Program-made: the position numbers and the translations under genes
Notes under the pieces: generated by a model
The model's database searches: none
Told to the model about the DNA's origin: nothing
Seen by the model: only the letters and a program-made list of their open reading frames with translations
Assembly (NCBI RefSeq): GCF_019145475.1
Contig: NZ_JAHTKI010000011.1
Span: 124,001-188,000 of the forward strand
Direction: 5' to 3'
Source of the DNA: Pseudomonas botevensis
GTDB taxonomy: Bacteria; Pseudomonadota; Gammaproteobacteria; Pseudomonadales; Pseudomonadaceae
DNA length: 64,000 bases
Part shown: positions 51,319-60,295 of the stretch, piece by piece
How positions within the stretch are numbered: the first letter of the stretch is position 1
Layout: the number at the start of each line of letters is the position of its first letter

Positions 51319-51335
51319 TTGCAGGAAACGCGCCA
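51319..51335 (-). promoter_or_regulatory. Possible sigma54 promoter for the sugar operon
   Basis: On the minus strand TGGCGCGTTTCCTGCAA, with GG and GC ten bases apart; TGGCgCG and cTGCA each carry one mismatch. It lies 135 bases before rfbF. The same bases fall inside a 24-codon GC-rich micro-frame (51298-51372), so chance occurrence is possible. Confidence 0.4.
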
Positions 51336-51373
51336 GCTCCGCAAGCGCTGCGTCGACGGGACGCGCAGGCATG

Positions 51374-51410
51374 AAAAAAGGGATGAACCCGTCACCGGGT
51401 CCATCCCTTT
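51374..51410 (-). terminator. Intrinsic terminator of the RTX gene
   Basis: AAAGGGATG and CATCCCTTT form a nine-base-pair stem around an inner GACCCGG/CCGGGTT-like hairpin, followed on the minus strand by six T. It lies 28 bases past the RTX stop. Confidence 0.88.
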
Positions 51411-51437
51411 CGTGCAGCGACATCAACGGTTCAGTTA

Positions 51438-54400
51438 TCAGCCAAACATGGCGAACGCATCACTGTTGGCTGGCAGATTGATAATCTGGTTATCAGCCGT
51501 CTGGATCTGTTCGATGGTGTCGGAGCCGGCGAACCAGTCCTTGAGGCGTACACCTTCCTCCGGTGTCTGGCCTGCGGCGAATGTCGACCGGTGCAGGTAC
51601 AGATCATCACCCACGCGATCGAGCAGCAACTCCCTGGAACTGATATTGGCCAGGACCAACTTGTCGCCACGGCTGGCGCCAGTGTCCTGAATGGTTACCA
51701 ACAGGCTGGTGTTGACGGTGTAGGTGTCATCCCCTTCGCCGCCGTTGGCAAAACCTCCGGACTTCATCTGCCATGGGTACACACCCGCCAGGCCCAGTTT
51801 CAGCGTGTCATTGCCCGCGCCACCCAGCAGCACGAAGTTGGCGCCGGTGCCGGTCAAGGCGTCTGCGCCATCGCCACCATCAGCGGTGCCGCTGACCACG
51901 GTGATGCTGTCGTTGCCCGCTTCGCCGAAGGCGAAGGTTCCGCGGTCATCCGGCGCACTGACGATCGTGTCGTTGCCATTGCCGCCGTACAGCATGTCCG
52001 CTTGCGGGCCGGCAGAAAGCGCGTCGACCGCGAACGGCCCGAGCGCGGTGAAGAAGCTGCCGTAGAGGTAGTCGTCGCCGTCGCCGCCATAAATGACGTC
52101 ATTGCCCAGACCACCTTCAAGCCCGTTGGTCAGCGCATTACCGGTCAAGGTGTCGTTGAAGTTAGTGCCGATGATGCTCTCGACGCTGATCAGCACATCG
52201 CCCTGGGCGTCGCCGCCCTGATTGACGCCGGTCGCCAGGTTGATGTCCACGGCGGTGCCGTTGTTGACGTACCAGACCGTGTCGATACCCTCGCGACCAT
52301 CAATGACGTCAGCACCGGCACCGCCAATCAAGTTGTCGTAGCCGGCCGAGCCCGACAACGTGTCGGCAAACTGGCTGCCCTGGAAGATTTCGATCCCGGT
52401 GTAGGTATCGCCAGCGGCATCACCGCCATTGACCTTGGTCTTCAGGTCGATGGTGACCGCACTGTCCGAGTTCTCATAGCTGACCATGTCCAGACCCGTA
52501 CCGCCGTCCAGCGCCATGGCGGCCGTACCGCCGACGAAGATGTCGTTGTAGTTCGAACCACGAATCGCTTCGATGCTGTTGTAGGTGTCACCCAGCGCGA
52601 TACCGGTATTGACCCCGGTCTTCAGGTTGATGCTGACGCCCACGGTGCTGTCGGTGTAGCCAACGGTGTCCATGCCGGCACCACCGATGAACTGGTCCGC
52701 GCCATCGCCACCAAAGAACGTGTCGTTGCCGATGCCGCCGGTCATGATGTTGTCGCCAGCGTTACCGTAACCGGTAAAGGCGCCCGTGCCGGTGTAGGTC
52801 AGGCGCTCGACGTTGGCGTTCAGGGACTGCGTGCCGTAGTTGGTGCGCACCTCGTCGTCACCACCGCCAGCCTGTTCGATCACCGTACCGCCGATGCCAT
52901 TGATGACATACACATCGTTGCCCGCACCACCCTCGAAGGTGACCGTCAGGGTGTCGAGGTTGAAGGTGTCGTTGAACGCGGTGCCGATGACTTTCTCGAT
53001 GTTGATCAGGGTATCGCCCTGAGCATCGCCGCCAATGCCGGCACGGCCCGGGGTGCCATAACGAATGTCGACGTTGATTGCTTCGGTGGAACCCGAATAA
53101 TCCACGGTGTCGATTCCCGTACCGCCGTCAAAGGCAAATACGCGGCTGTCAGCGACGAAGGTGTCGTTGTATTTCGAGCCCAGGATGCCTTCGATGCCAG
53201 TGTAGGTGTCGCCCGCTGCAATGCCGGAGTTGACCCCGGTCTTGAAGTTGAGCGTCACGCCGACGGTGCTGTCGGTGTAGCCGGCGACGTCGATGCCTGC
53301 ACCGCCGATGAACTGATCCGCGCCGTCACCACCGAACAGCGTGTCGTTGCCAATGCCGCCGGTGATGATGTTGTCGCTGGCATTGCCGTAACCGGTAAAG
53401 GCGCCCGTGCCGGTGTAGGTCAGGCGCTCGACGTTGGCGTTCAGGGACTGCGTGCCGTAGTTGGTGCGCACCTCGTCGTCACCACCGCCAGCCTGTTCGA
53501 TCACCGTGCCGCCGATGCCGTTGATGATGTACACATCGTTACCTGCACCGCCCTCGAAGGTGACCGTCAGGGTATCGAGGTTGAAGGTGTCATTGAACGC
53601 GGTGCCGATGACTTTCTCGATGTTGATCAGGGTATCGCCCTGAGCATCGCCGCCAATGCCGGCACGGCCCGGGGTGCCATAACGAATGTCGACGTTGATT
53701 GCTTCGGCGGAGCCCGAATAATCCACGGTGTCGATTCCCGTACCGCCGTCAAAGGCAAATACGCGGCTGTCAGCGACGAAGGTGTCGTTGTATTTCGAGC
53801 CCAGGATGCCTTCGATGTCGGTGAAGGTGTCGCCCGTAGCGATGCCCGAGTTGATCCCGGTCTTGAAGTTCACGGTGACGCCGACAGTGCTGTCGGTGTA
53901 GCCAACGGTGTCGACGCCTGCACCGCCGATGAACTGGTCCGCACCGTCACCACCAAACAGGGTGTCGTTGCCGATGCCGCCAGTGATGATGTTGTCGCTG
54001 GCGTTGCCGTAACCAGTAAACGCGCCGGTGCCGGTGTAGGTCAGACGCTCGACGTTGGCGTTCAGCGATTGCGTGCCGTAGCTGGTACGTACCTCGTCGT
54101 TGCCGCCACCTGCCTGTTCGATGACAGTACCGCCCACGCCGTTGATGATGTAAACGTCATCGCCCGCGCCGCCTTCGAATGTCGCGGTGAGGGTATCCAG
54201 GCTGAAAGTGTCGTTGAACGCGCTGCCGATCACCTTCTCGATATTGAACAGGGTGTCGCCTTCCGAGTCGCCACCGATACCGGCACGGCCCGGGGTGCCA
54301 TAACGGATATCGACGTTGATCGCTGAGGTGGAACCCGAATAGTCCACGGTGTCGATGCCGGTATCGCCATTGAAGGCCATGACGCGGCCGTCAGCGACGA

Positions 54401-56354
54401 AGGTGTCGTTGTATTTCGAACCCAGGACACCTTCGATGTCGGTGAAGGTATCGCCGGCCGCGATGCCCGAGTTGACCCCGGTCTTGAAGTTGACGGTGAC
54501 GCCGACAGTGCTGTCGGTGTAGCCAACGGTGTCGATGCCCGCGCCGCCGATGAACTGGTCCGCACCCGCGCCACCGAACAGCGTGTCGTTGCCGATGCCG
54601 CCGGTGATGATGTTATCGCTGGCGTTGCCGTAACCGGTAAAGGCGCCCGTACCGGTGTAAGTCAGGCGCTCGACGTTGGCGTTCAACGACTGGGTGTAGT
54701 AGCTGGTGCGCACTTCGTCGTTACCGCCGCCGGCCTGTTCGATCACCGTGCCGCCCACGCCGTTGATGATGTACACATCATCACCCGCGCCACCTTCGAA
54801 GGTCGCGGTAAGGGTATCCAGGCTGAAGGTGTCGTTGAACGCGCTGCCGATCACCTTCTCGATATTGAACAGGGTGTCGCCTTCCGAGTCGCCACCGATG
54901 CCGGCACGGCCCGGAGCGCCATAGCGGATGTCGACATTGATCGCTTCGGCAGAGGTGGAGTAATCGACCGTGTCGATCCCGATATCACCATTGAACGCCA
55001 TGGCACGGCCGTCAGCGACGAAGGTGTCGTTGTATTTCGAACCCAGGACACCTTCGATGTCGGTGAAAGTGTCGCCCGCCGCGATGCCCGAGTTGACCCC
55101 GGTCTTGAAGTTGACGGTGACGCCAACGGTGCTGTCGGTATAACCGACGGTGTCGATGCCCGCACCGCCGATGAACTGGTCCGCACCGTCACCACCAAAC
55201 AGGGTGTCGTTACCGATGCCACCGGTGATGATGTTGTCGCTGGCGTTACCGTAACCAGTGAACGCGCCAGTGCCGGTGTAGGTCAGGCGCTCGACGTTGG
55301 CGTTCAGGGACTGGAAGTAATAGTTGGTACGTACTTCGTCGTTACCACCGCCGGCCAGTTCGATGACAGTCCCGCCCACGCCGTTGATGATGTACACATC
55401 ATCGCCCGCACCACCTTCGAAGGTCGCGGTGAGGGTATCCAGGCTGAAGGTGTCGTTGAAGGCGCTGCCGATCACCTTCTCGATATTGAACAGGGTGTCG
55501 CCTTCCGAGTCGCCACCGATGCCGGCACGGCCCGGAGCGCCATAGCGGATGTCGACATTGATCGCTTCGGCAGAGGTGGAGTAATCGACCGTGTCGATCC
55601 CGATATCACCATTGAACGCCATGGCACGGCCGTCGGCGACGAAGGTGTCGTTGTATTTCGAACCCAGGACACCTTCGATGTCGGTGAAGGTGTCGCCCTT
55701 GGCAATACCGGAGTGAATCCCGGTCTTGAAGTTGACGGTGACCCCGACGGTGCTGTCGGTATAACCGACGGTGTCGATGCCCGCACCGCCGATGAACTGG
55801 TCCGCACCGTCACCACCAAACAGGGTGTCGTTGCCGATGCCACCGGTGATGATGTTGTCGCTGGCGTTACCGTAACCAGTGAACGCGCCAGTGCCGGTGT
55901 AGGTCAGGCGCTCGACGTTGGCGTTCAGGGACTGGAAGTAGTAGTTGGTACGTACTTCGTCGTTACCACCGCCGGCCAGTTCGACGACAGTGCCGCCCAC
56001 GCCATTGATGATGTACACGTCATCACCCGCACCACCCTCGAAAGTCGCGGTGAGCGTGTCGATGCTGAAGGTGTCGTTGAAGGCGGTGCCGATCACCTTC
56101 TCGATATTGAACAAGGTATCGCCTTCCGAGTCGCCACCGATGCCGGCACGGCCCGGGCTGCCGTAGCGAATGTCGACATTGATCGCCCCGGTCGAAGCCG
56201 AATAGTCGACGGTGTCGATCCCCGTGCCGCCATCGATCTTGTCCGCGCCCGCACCACCCAGAATCAGATCATTGCCAGCCAGGCCATTGATCTCGTCATC
56301 CCCACTGGTTCCCGTCAGCGTATCCGCGCCGTTTGTCCCGTTTATGACTGCCAT
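51438..56354 (-). CDS. Large RTX-type calcium-binding repeat protein
   Basis: Secreted-type protein of 1638 residues, acidic and almost free of Cys. Residues 1-44 hold RTX nonapeptides (NGADTLTGTSGDD, LAGNDLILGGAGAD). Six tandem 207-residue units span residues 45-1286, each with its own RTX stretch (FEGGAGDDVY, ITGGIGNDTLFGGDGADQF). Further repeats reach about residue 1530 (GGLGNDVIYGGDGDDYLYG), and a C-terminal hemolysin-related domain follows (ELLLDRVGDDLYLHRS, VRLKDWFAGSDTIEQIQT). No Sec signal peptide is present; type I secretion through a C-terminal signal is expected, but no ABC exporter is encoded here. A possible sigma28 site lies upstream. An adhesin or surface/biofilm role is plausible; no enzymatic domain is visible. 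Confidence 0.93.
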   Translation of the reverse strand: MAVINGTNGADTLTGTSGDDEINGLAGNDLILGGAGADKIDGGTGIDTVDYSASTGAINVDIRYGSPGRAGIGGDSEGDTLFNIEKVIGTAFNDTFSIDTLTATFEGGAGDDVYIINGVGGTVVELAGGGNDEVRTNYYFQSLNANVERLTYTGTGAFTGYGNASDNIITGGIGNDTLFGGDGADQFIGGAGIDTVGYTDSTVGVTVNFKTGIHSGIAKGDTFTDIEGVLGSKYNDTFVADGRAMAFNGDIGIDTVDYSTSAEAINVDIRYGAPGRAGIGGDSEGDTLFNIEKVIGSAFNDTFSLDTLTATFEGGAGDDVYIINGVGGTVIELAGGGNDEVRTNYYFQSLNANVERLTYTGTGAFTGYGNASDNIITGGIGNDTLFGGDGADQFIGGAGIDTVGYTDSTVGVTVNFKTGVNSGIAAGDTFTDIEGVLGSKYNDTFVADGRAMAFNGDIGIDTVDYSTSAEAINVDIRYGAPGRAGIGGDSEGDTLFNIEKVIGSAFNDTFSLDTLTATFEGGAGDDVYIINGVGGTVIEQAGGGNDEVRTSYYTQSLNANVERLTYTGTGAFTGYGNASDNIITGGIGNDTLFGGAGADQFIGGAGIDTVGYTDSTVGVTVNFKTGVNSGIAAGDTFTDIEGVLGSKYNDTFVADGRVMAFNGDTGIDTVDYSGSTSAINVDIRYGTPGRAGIGGDSEGDTLFNIEKVIGSAFNDTFSLDTLTATFEGGAGDDVYIINGVGGTVIEQAGGGNDEVRTSYGTQSLNANVERLTYTGTGAFTGYGNASDNIITGGIGNDTLFGGDGADQFIGGAGVDTVGYTDSTVGVTVNFKTGINSGIATGDTFTDIEGILGSKYNDTFVADSRVFAFDGGTGIDTVDYSGSAEAINVDIRYGTPGRAGIGGDAQGDTLINIEKVIGTAFNDTFNLDTLTVTFEGGAGNDVYIINGIGGTVIEQAGGGDDEVRTNYGTQSLNANVERLTYTGTGAFTGYGNASDNIITGGIGNDTLFGGDGADQFIGGAGIDVAGYTDSTVGVTLNFKTGVNSGIAAGDTYTGIEGILGSKYNDTFVADSRVFAFDGGTGIDTVDYSGSTEAINVDIRYGTPGRAGIGGDAQGDTLINIEKVIGTAFNDTFNLDTLTVTFEGGAGNDVYVINGIGGTVIEQAGGGDDEVRTNYGTQSLNANVERLTYTGTGAFTGYGNAGDNIMTGGIGNDTFFGGDGADQFIGGAGMDTVGYTDSTVGVSINLKTGVNTGIALGDTYNSIEAIRGSNYNDIFVGGTAAMALDGGTGLDMVSYENSDSAVTIDLKTKVNGGDAAGDTYTGIEIFQGSQFADTLSGSAGYDNLIGGAGADVIDGREGIDTVWYVNNGTAVDINLATGVNQGGDAQGDVLISVESIIGTNFNDTLTGNALTNGLEGGLGNDVIYGGDGDDYLYGSFFTALGPFAVDALSAGPQADMLYGGNGNDTIVSAPDDRGTFAFGEAGNDSITVVSGTADGGDGADALTGTGANFVLLGGAGNDTLKLGLAGVYPWQMKSGGFANGGEGDDTYTVNTSLLVTIQDTGASRGDKLVLANISSRELLLDRVGDDLYLHRSTFAAGQTPEEGVRLKDWFAGSDTIEQIQTADNQIINLPANSDAFAMFG
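52497..56222 (-). repeat. Six tandem 621-bp (207-residue) repeats in the RTX gene
   Basis: The period is exactly 621 bp across all six units (3726 bp), each beginning G-I/L-D-TVDYS. Units 1-3 share DSEGDTLFNIEK and end ADGRxMAFNGD; units 5 and 6 share DAQGDTLINIEK, and unit 5 ends ADSRVFAFDGG. Unit 4 starts like unit 3 and ends like unit 5. Unit 6 is the most divergent at its C-terminal end. Confidence 0.95.
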
Positions 56355-56447
56355 TGTTTCTTCCTTGCCTTGTTTGTGAACCGGTACAGGCCTGCGGGGT
56401 GATCACACCTCAGCGCGGCGCAATTTTCGAAAACAGAGAATGTGTTG

Positions 56448-56475
56448 ATATCGACAGGAAATACTCAATCCTTGA
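56448..56475 (-). promoter_or_regulatory. Possible sigma28 promoter for the RTX gene
   Basis: On the minus strand TCAAGGAT, a 12-base spacer, then GTCGATAT. The -35 shares TCAAG with the fliC promoter and the -10 matches six of eight consensus bases; spacing is one base longer than at fliC and fliS. It stands 94 bases before the RTX start. Confidence 0.4.
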
Positions 56476-56526
56476 GGGGTCGAAAAAAATTGTATCGAGA
56501 TTGATGCAAATACGAATTTCAAACGC

Positions 56527-56564
56527 AAAAAAAAACAGACGACCGCCAAGTCGCCTGTTTTTTT
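56527..56564. terminator. Terminator of fgt2
   Basis: AAACAGACGAC and GTCGCCTGTTT pair with one mismatch around a six-base loop, with a run of A before and T after, so it can stop transcription both ways. It lies 21 bases past the Fgt2 stop. Confidence 0.88.
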
Positions 56565-56585
56565 GCTGTAGCCGGTGCGGTTCGA

Positions 56586-59500
56586 TCAGTCCGCCAGCCA
56601 GCCGTTTTCCCAATAGCGCAGGTTATCGCCACGCAGCACATAGTCGCGCAGAACGACCTCGCGCAGCTCGTCGCCCATGCGGTAGCTGGCATCCGGATCG
56701 GCCAGGTGCATGCGGATCGCCTGCAGCCACTCGTCCGTGGTGTTGGTCTTGATCCGGGTGCATGGCAGGTAACCGCGATAGGCCTCGGTGTCGGTGCAGA
56801 TCACCGGGTAGCCACAGGCGCCGTACTCCAGCAGACGCAGATTGCTCTTGCAGTCGTTGAAGATGTGGAATTCCAGTGGCGCCAGGGCCAGGTCGAGGTT
56901 GAGGCTGGCCAGTTTCGCCGGGTACACGTCCAGGCCGATCACGCCGTGGAATTCGTGCATGTACGGACGCAGGTCATCCGGGCACATGCCGAAGAACACC
57001 CAGTCGACCTCGTTAGCCAGCTCGCGCACCACATCGGCGATCACCGCCAGATCGCCATGGTGGCTGGTGCCGCCGCCCCAGCCGACCCGAGGTTTTTTCG
57101 AGGTGCGGCGCTGGCTGCGCAGGTCGCTCCACAGGTGTTTGGCCAACATGTTCGGGACGACGCGAATGTCGCTGTGCATGCTCGACAGCGCATTGCCCAG
57201 CGGCGCGGTGGACACCACCACGCGGTCGCACATGGCGATCGCCCGGCGGACCAGCCTCTCCATCTCGTCCTTGTTCGGCATGTTGCGGATGTGTGCGTTG
57301 CGGTGCGGAACGTCGATCACGTAGTCATCGAGTTCATAGATGCGCCGCGCGCTGGAATACTTTTGCAGGCCCGGGATTTCGTTGATCGGCGCTTCGGCAT
57401 AACGCCCCTGCAAAATGATCACGTCCGGAGACTGACGCTCGACTTCAATGATCGTCGGCAGGTTGTAGTGAATGCGCCCCAGCGCGCGACCTGCGGCTTC
57501 CAGTTCGATCAACGGCTGAGTCACGCGATAGTGGCCGATGGCGGAAGCGTTGACCGGCAGCGCGAGGATCTTCGGCAGTTGCGGCTGGGAAAACGGACTC
57601 CAGCCGGTACGCAGGCCCGGATCGAGACTGAAGCTCGAACCGCCCAGGCCGTTCAGCGACAGGTTCTTGTTGTAGGCCGGGTCCCGCGCCACGATCGGCA
57701 ACCAGCGCTTGTAGAACGTTTCCTGTTCCTGGCCGAGCTGCGCCTGCTCGCCCTCCTTCGGCGTACCCGCCGGCTGCGCGCCGAGGGCCACTTGAGCATA
57801 CGGCGTCCAGACCACCAGATAACCTTCCTGACCGATCCGCAGGCACAGGTCCACTTCATTGAGCGACTGCGCCAGATCCTGCTCGTCGAGGCCGCCGACC
57901 GCGTCGAAAACCGCCTTGCGCACCAGCAGGCAATCGCTGCCCACAGCGCTCAGATCATGAGCCACCAGCAACCGGTACATGTAGCCCGTCGCTTGCAGCG
58001 ACTCACCGTAAAACGGCACGCCGGCCGGGCCTTGCAGGCCGAGGATCAGCCCGGAGTGCAATATCCGGCCATCCGGGTTGAACAGCTTGGCGCCCACCAC
58101 ACCGACTTCGGAACGCTGGGCATGGTTGAGCATTTCCGCCAGCCACTCGCCGTGGGTGATCACTGCGTATGGGTTGAGCAACAGCACGTACTCGCCACGG
58201 GCCTGGCCTACGGCGGCATTGCGTACCGCCGCCATGTTGTCCTGCTGCGGGCAGTCCAGCACGCGAATCCGCTCGCTGCCCAGTTGCGCCATGCCATCGA
58301 ACCAGGTCTGCGCCTCGGCGCTTTCGCTGCCGTTGTCGACCAGCAGCAACTCGTATTCGGCGTAAGCGGTTTTCTCCAGCAGGCTCTCGACGCAGCGCTG
58401 CACGGCGGCGGTCTGATCCTTGCTGACAATGACAATCGACACCAGCGGCTGGCGCGCATGGTGATAGTCGACCCGGTTGAGCAGCGTCGATGCGCCGCGA
58501 CGGATGTCATGGGCAATGCCCAGGCGATCCAGGTGCGCGCTGACCAACTGTGCGTTGTTGTCGGCCATTTGCGGCTCGGACAACCACTTGGCGAGGTCGA
58601 ACGCCGACTCCAGCAACACCTCGGCGACATGCCCGACCACTTGCGTACCTTCGTGCTCGACCATGCGCCACAACAGATCGTGGGGCGCCAGTTCGCCGAA
58701 CGCGGCATCGAAACCGCCGAGGTCCAGGAAGCGCTCACGCTCGAACGCCAGCGCCCTGCCGACATAGGGGTAGCTGCGCATCAGGTCGAGGTTGAAGTCC
58801 GGTTTGAAAACCGGTTCGCTCGACTCGCCCTGGCTCAAGCCACCTTCATCGCTGTACAGGCACGCCAGGCTGCGCGACAGCGCAATGCGCTCGGCCAGCA
58901 CCAGCAACGCCGGCACCACCAGCCGATCACCGGCACGCAACAGGTAGAACCAGTCGGCCCCGTCCAGCTGCGGCAGCAGGTCATTGATTTGCTGCTGCCA
59001 GTTCTCCTGCAGCGGCATGCGCACCACGCGTTCGTCCAGCTGCGCTTCGGTACAGGACGCCGACAGCACAATGGTCAGCTCGGGCAAGTATTCCTGGGCG
59101 GCCAGCGATTGCAACGTCAGGTCCAGCGCCGAACGGCTGCCCTGCTCGTCGATAATCAGCGGAACGATTTTCGGCACACGCGGCCACGCGGCCAGCGTAT
59201 CGGGCAGCAGCTCGCGCTGGCCTTCGGTCAGGTTGCGGCAGGCCAGCCACTGCGCGTACAGCTCGGCGAAACTGACACTGGCGATCCCGACGTGCCAATC
59301 CTGGGTGGTCTGCTTGGTGCCGAGCGTGCGGCTCAACGGCAGCTCTTCCCAGACACGCGGGGTCTCGCTGGCCTTGCTCAGCGGCACGTGACGCACCCAG
59401 CCCGATGCGGGCGCGGATTCGCCACTGCGCGCTTTGAGCATCTGCGTCAGCCATTGGCGTTCGGCCTCGATCGCATCACGCATGTGCTGCTGACCGCTCA

Positions 59501-60182
59501 ATCGCTCCGGGTACAGCCGCTCGACGCTCATGACGTGATTTGACACCACCACGTTGCCCCGGCGCAGCAGGCAGACATACAGCGCGAAATCGAGGGAGGC
59601 GACAAAGCAATGCCCGGGCTGGGTCAGCGCCGGGAGCAGTTCCAGCACGTCGGCCCGACGAAACAGGGCGTTGCTGAAACCGCCAAGAATGTTGACCGGG
59701 AAATTCTCGAAGATCGCCAGCAGGTCTTCACCCTTGAGCAGGCCGCAGGTCGGCGACAGCGGCGTGTTTTGCAGGCGCGACGGCAACGGCATATCGTCGG
59801 CGTCCCAGAACAGGCGCTGGGCCAGGGCCAGGTTGACATCATGGTGATCGATGAGGATTTGTGCCTGGCGCTCGACACAGATGCCGAACAACTGATCGTC
59901 ATCGCACAGGAATTTGATGAACTCACCCTGCGCCTGCTCCAGGCACGCATGCAGGTTGCCGACCAGCCCCAGCGTCCGGGGATTGCGCACATAACGCACG
60001 GCCACGCCGCTGCTTTCACTCACCGCCGTGACGATGGTTTCGATCTCCGTGCCGCGACTGTCATCGCAGACAATGATTTCGAGATTGCCATAGCCTTGGC
60101 TCACGGCACTGAGCAACGCCCGTTCGAAAAAACGCGGATTGAAGGCGGGAATGACCAGGCTGACGAGGGGAAGTGAATTCAC
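56586..60182 (-). CDS. Fgt2, very large multidomain flagellin glycosyltransferase
   Basis: Protein of about 1198 residues. N-terminal GT2 domain (LVSLVIPAFNPRFFERALLS; CDDDQLFG as the D-x-D region), a second partial GT2-like region (IIDEQGSRSALDLTLQSLAA), a third full GT2 domain (VSIVIVSKDQTAAVQRCVES; LLLNPYAVITHGEW) and a C-terminal GT-B/GT4-like domain (RVGWGGGTSHHGDLAVIADV; NLRLLEYGACGYPVICTD). It follows flgL and is probably cotranscribed with flgKL. GTG at 60182 is chosen because the region up to the ATG at 60245 holds an inverted repeat and reads as a non-family Arg/Ser-rich leader; neither start has a good ribosome site, so the start is uncertain. Confidence 0.9.
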   Translation of the reverse strand: MNSLPLVSLVIPAFNPRFFERALLSAVSQGYGNLEIIVCDDSRGTEIETIVTAVSESSGVAVRYVRNPRTLGLVGNLHACLEQAQGEFIKFLCDDDQLFGICVERQAQILIDHHDVNLALAQRLFWDADDMPLPSRLQNTPLSPTCGLLKGEDLLAIFENFPVNILGGFSNALFRRADVLELLPALTQPGHCFVASLDFALYVCLLRRGNVVVSNHVMSVERLYPERLSGQQHMRDAIEAERQWLTQMLKARSGESAPASGWVRHVPLSKASETPRVWEELPLSRTLGTKQTTQDWHVGIASVSFAELYAQWLACRNLTEGQRELLPDTLAAWPRVPKIVPLIIDEQGSRSALDLTLQSLAAQEYLPELTIVLSASCTEAQLDERVVRMPLQENWQQQINDLLPQLDGADWFYLLRAGDRLVVPALLVLAERIALSRSLACLYSDEGGLSQGESSEPVFKPDFNLDLMRSYPYVGRALAFERERFLDLGGFDAAFGELAPHDLLWRMVEHEGTQVVGHVAEVLLESAFDLAKWLSEPQMADNNAQLVSAHLDRLGIAHDIRRGASTLLNRVDYHHARQPLVSIVIVSKDQTAAVQRCVESLLEKTAYAEYELLLVDNGSESAEAQTWFDGMAQLGSERIRVLDCPQQDNMAAVRNAAVGQARGEYVLLLNPYAVITHGEWLAEMLNHAQRSEVGVVGAKLFNPDGRILHSGLILGLQGPAGVPFYGESLQATGYMYRLLVAHDLSAVGSDCLLVRKAVFDAVGGLDEQDLAQSLNEVDLCLRIGQEGYLVVWTPYAQVALGAQPAGTPKEGEQAQLGQEQETFYKRWLPIVARDPAYNKNLSLNGLGGSSFSLDPGLRTGWSPFSQPQLPKILALPVNASAIGHYRVTQPLIELEAAGRALGRIHYNLPTIIEVERQSPDVIILQGRYAEAPINEIPGLQKYSSARRIYELDDYVIDVPHRNAHIRNMPNKDEMERLVRRAIAMCDRVVVSTAPLGNALSSMHSDIRVVPNMLAKHLWSDLRSQRRTSKKPRVGWGGGTSHHGDLAVIADVVRELANEVDWVFFGMCPDDLRPYMHEFHGVIGLDVYPAKLASLNLDLALAPLEFHIFNDCKSNLRLLEYGACGYPVICTDTEAYRGYLPCTRIKTNTTDEWLQAIRMHLADPDASYRMGDELREVVLRDYVLRGDNLRYWENGWLAD

Positions 60183-60183
60183 G

Positions 60184-60210
60184 GCGGGCTCACAGGCGGT
60201 GCGAGCCCGC
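60184..60210. repeat. Inverted repeat at the fgt2 5' end
   Basis: GCGGGCTC and GAGCCCGC form an eight-base stem around an 11-base loop immediately upstream of the GTG start of fgt2. On the RNA it would sit next to, or occlude, the translation start. Confidence 0.6.
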
Positions 60211-60270
60211 TCAGAAAAGCGAGCCCTTGAAACCGCTAAAGACATTAACTATTGAAGAAACAGGGCAACA

Positions 60271-60288
60271 CGGGCGCTTGCGCGCCCG
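60271..60288. terminator. GC-rich hairpin between flgL and fgt2
   Basis: A perfect seven-base-pair stem, CGGGCGC with GCGCCCG and loop GCAA on the minus strand, eight bases past the flgL stop. No clean T run follows, so it is more likely a processing or attenuation stem than a full terminator. Confidence 0.5.
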
Positions 60289-60295
60289 CCTGCCA

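Noticed and set aside
51591..54326. A 911-codon plus-strand open frame opposite the RTX gene
   Set aside because: It mirrors the repeat structure of the RTX gene on the other strand and has no start signal; it exists because the 621-bp units lack stops in that frame.
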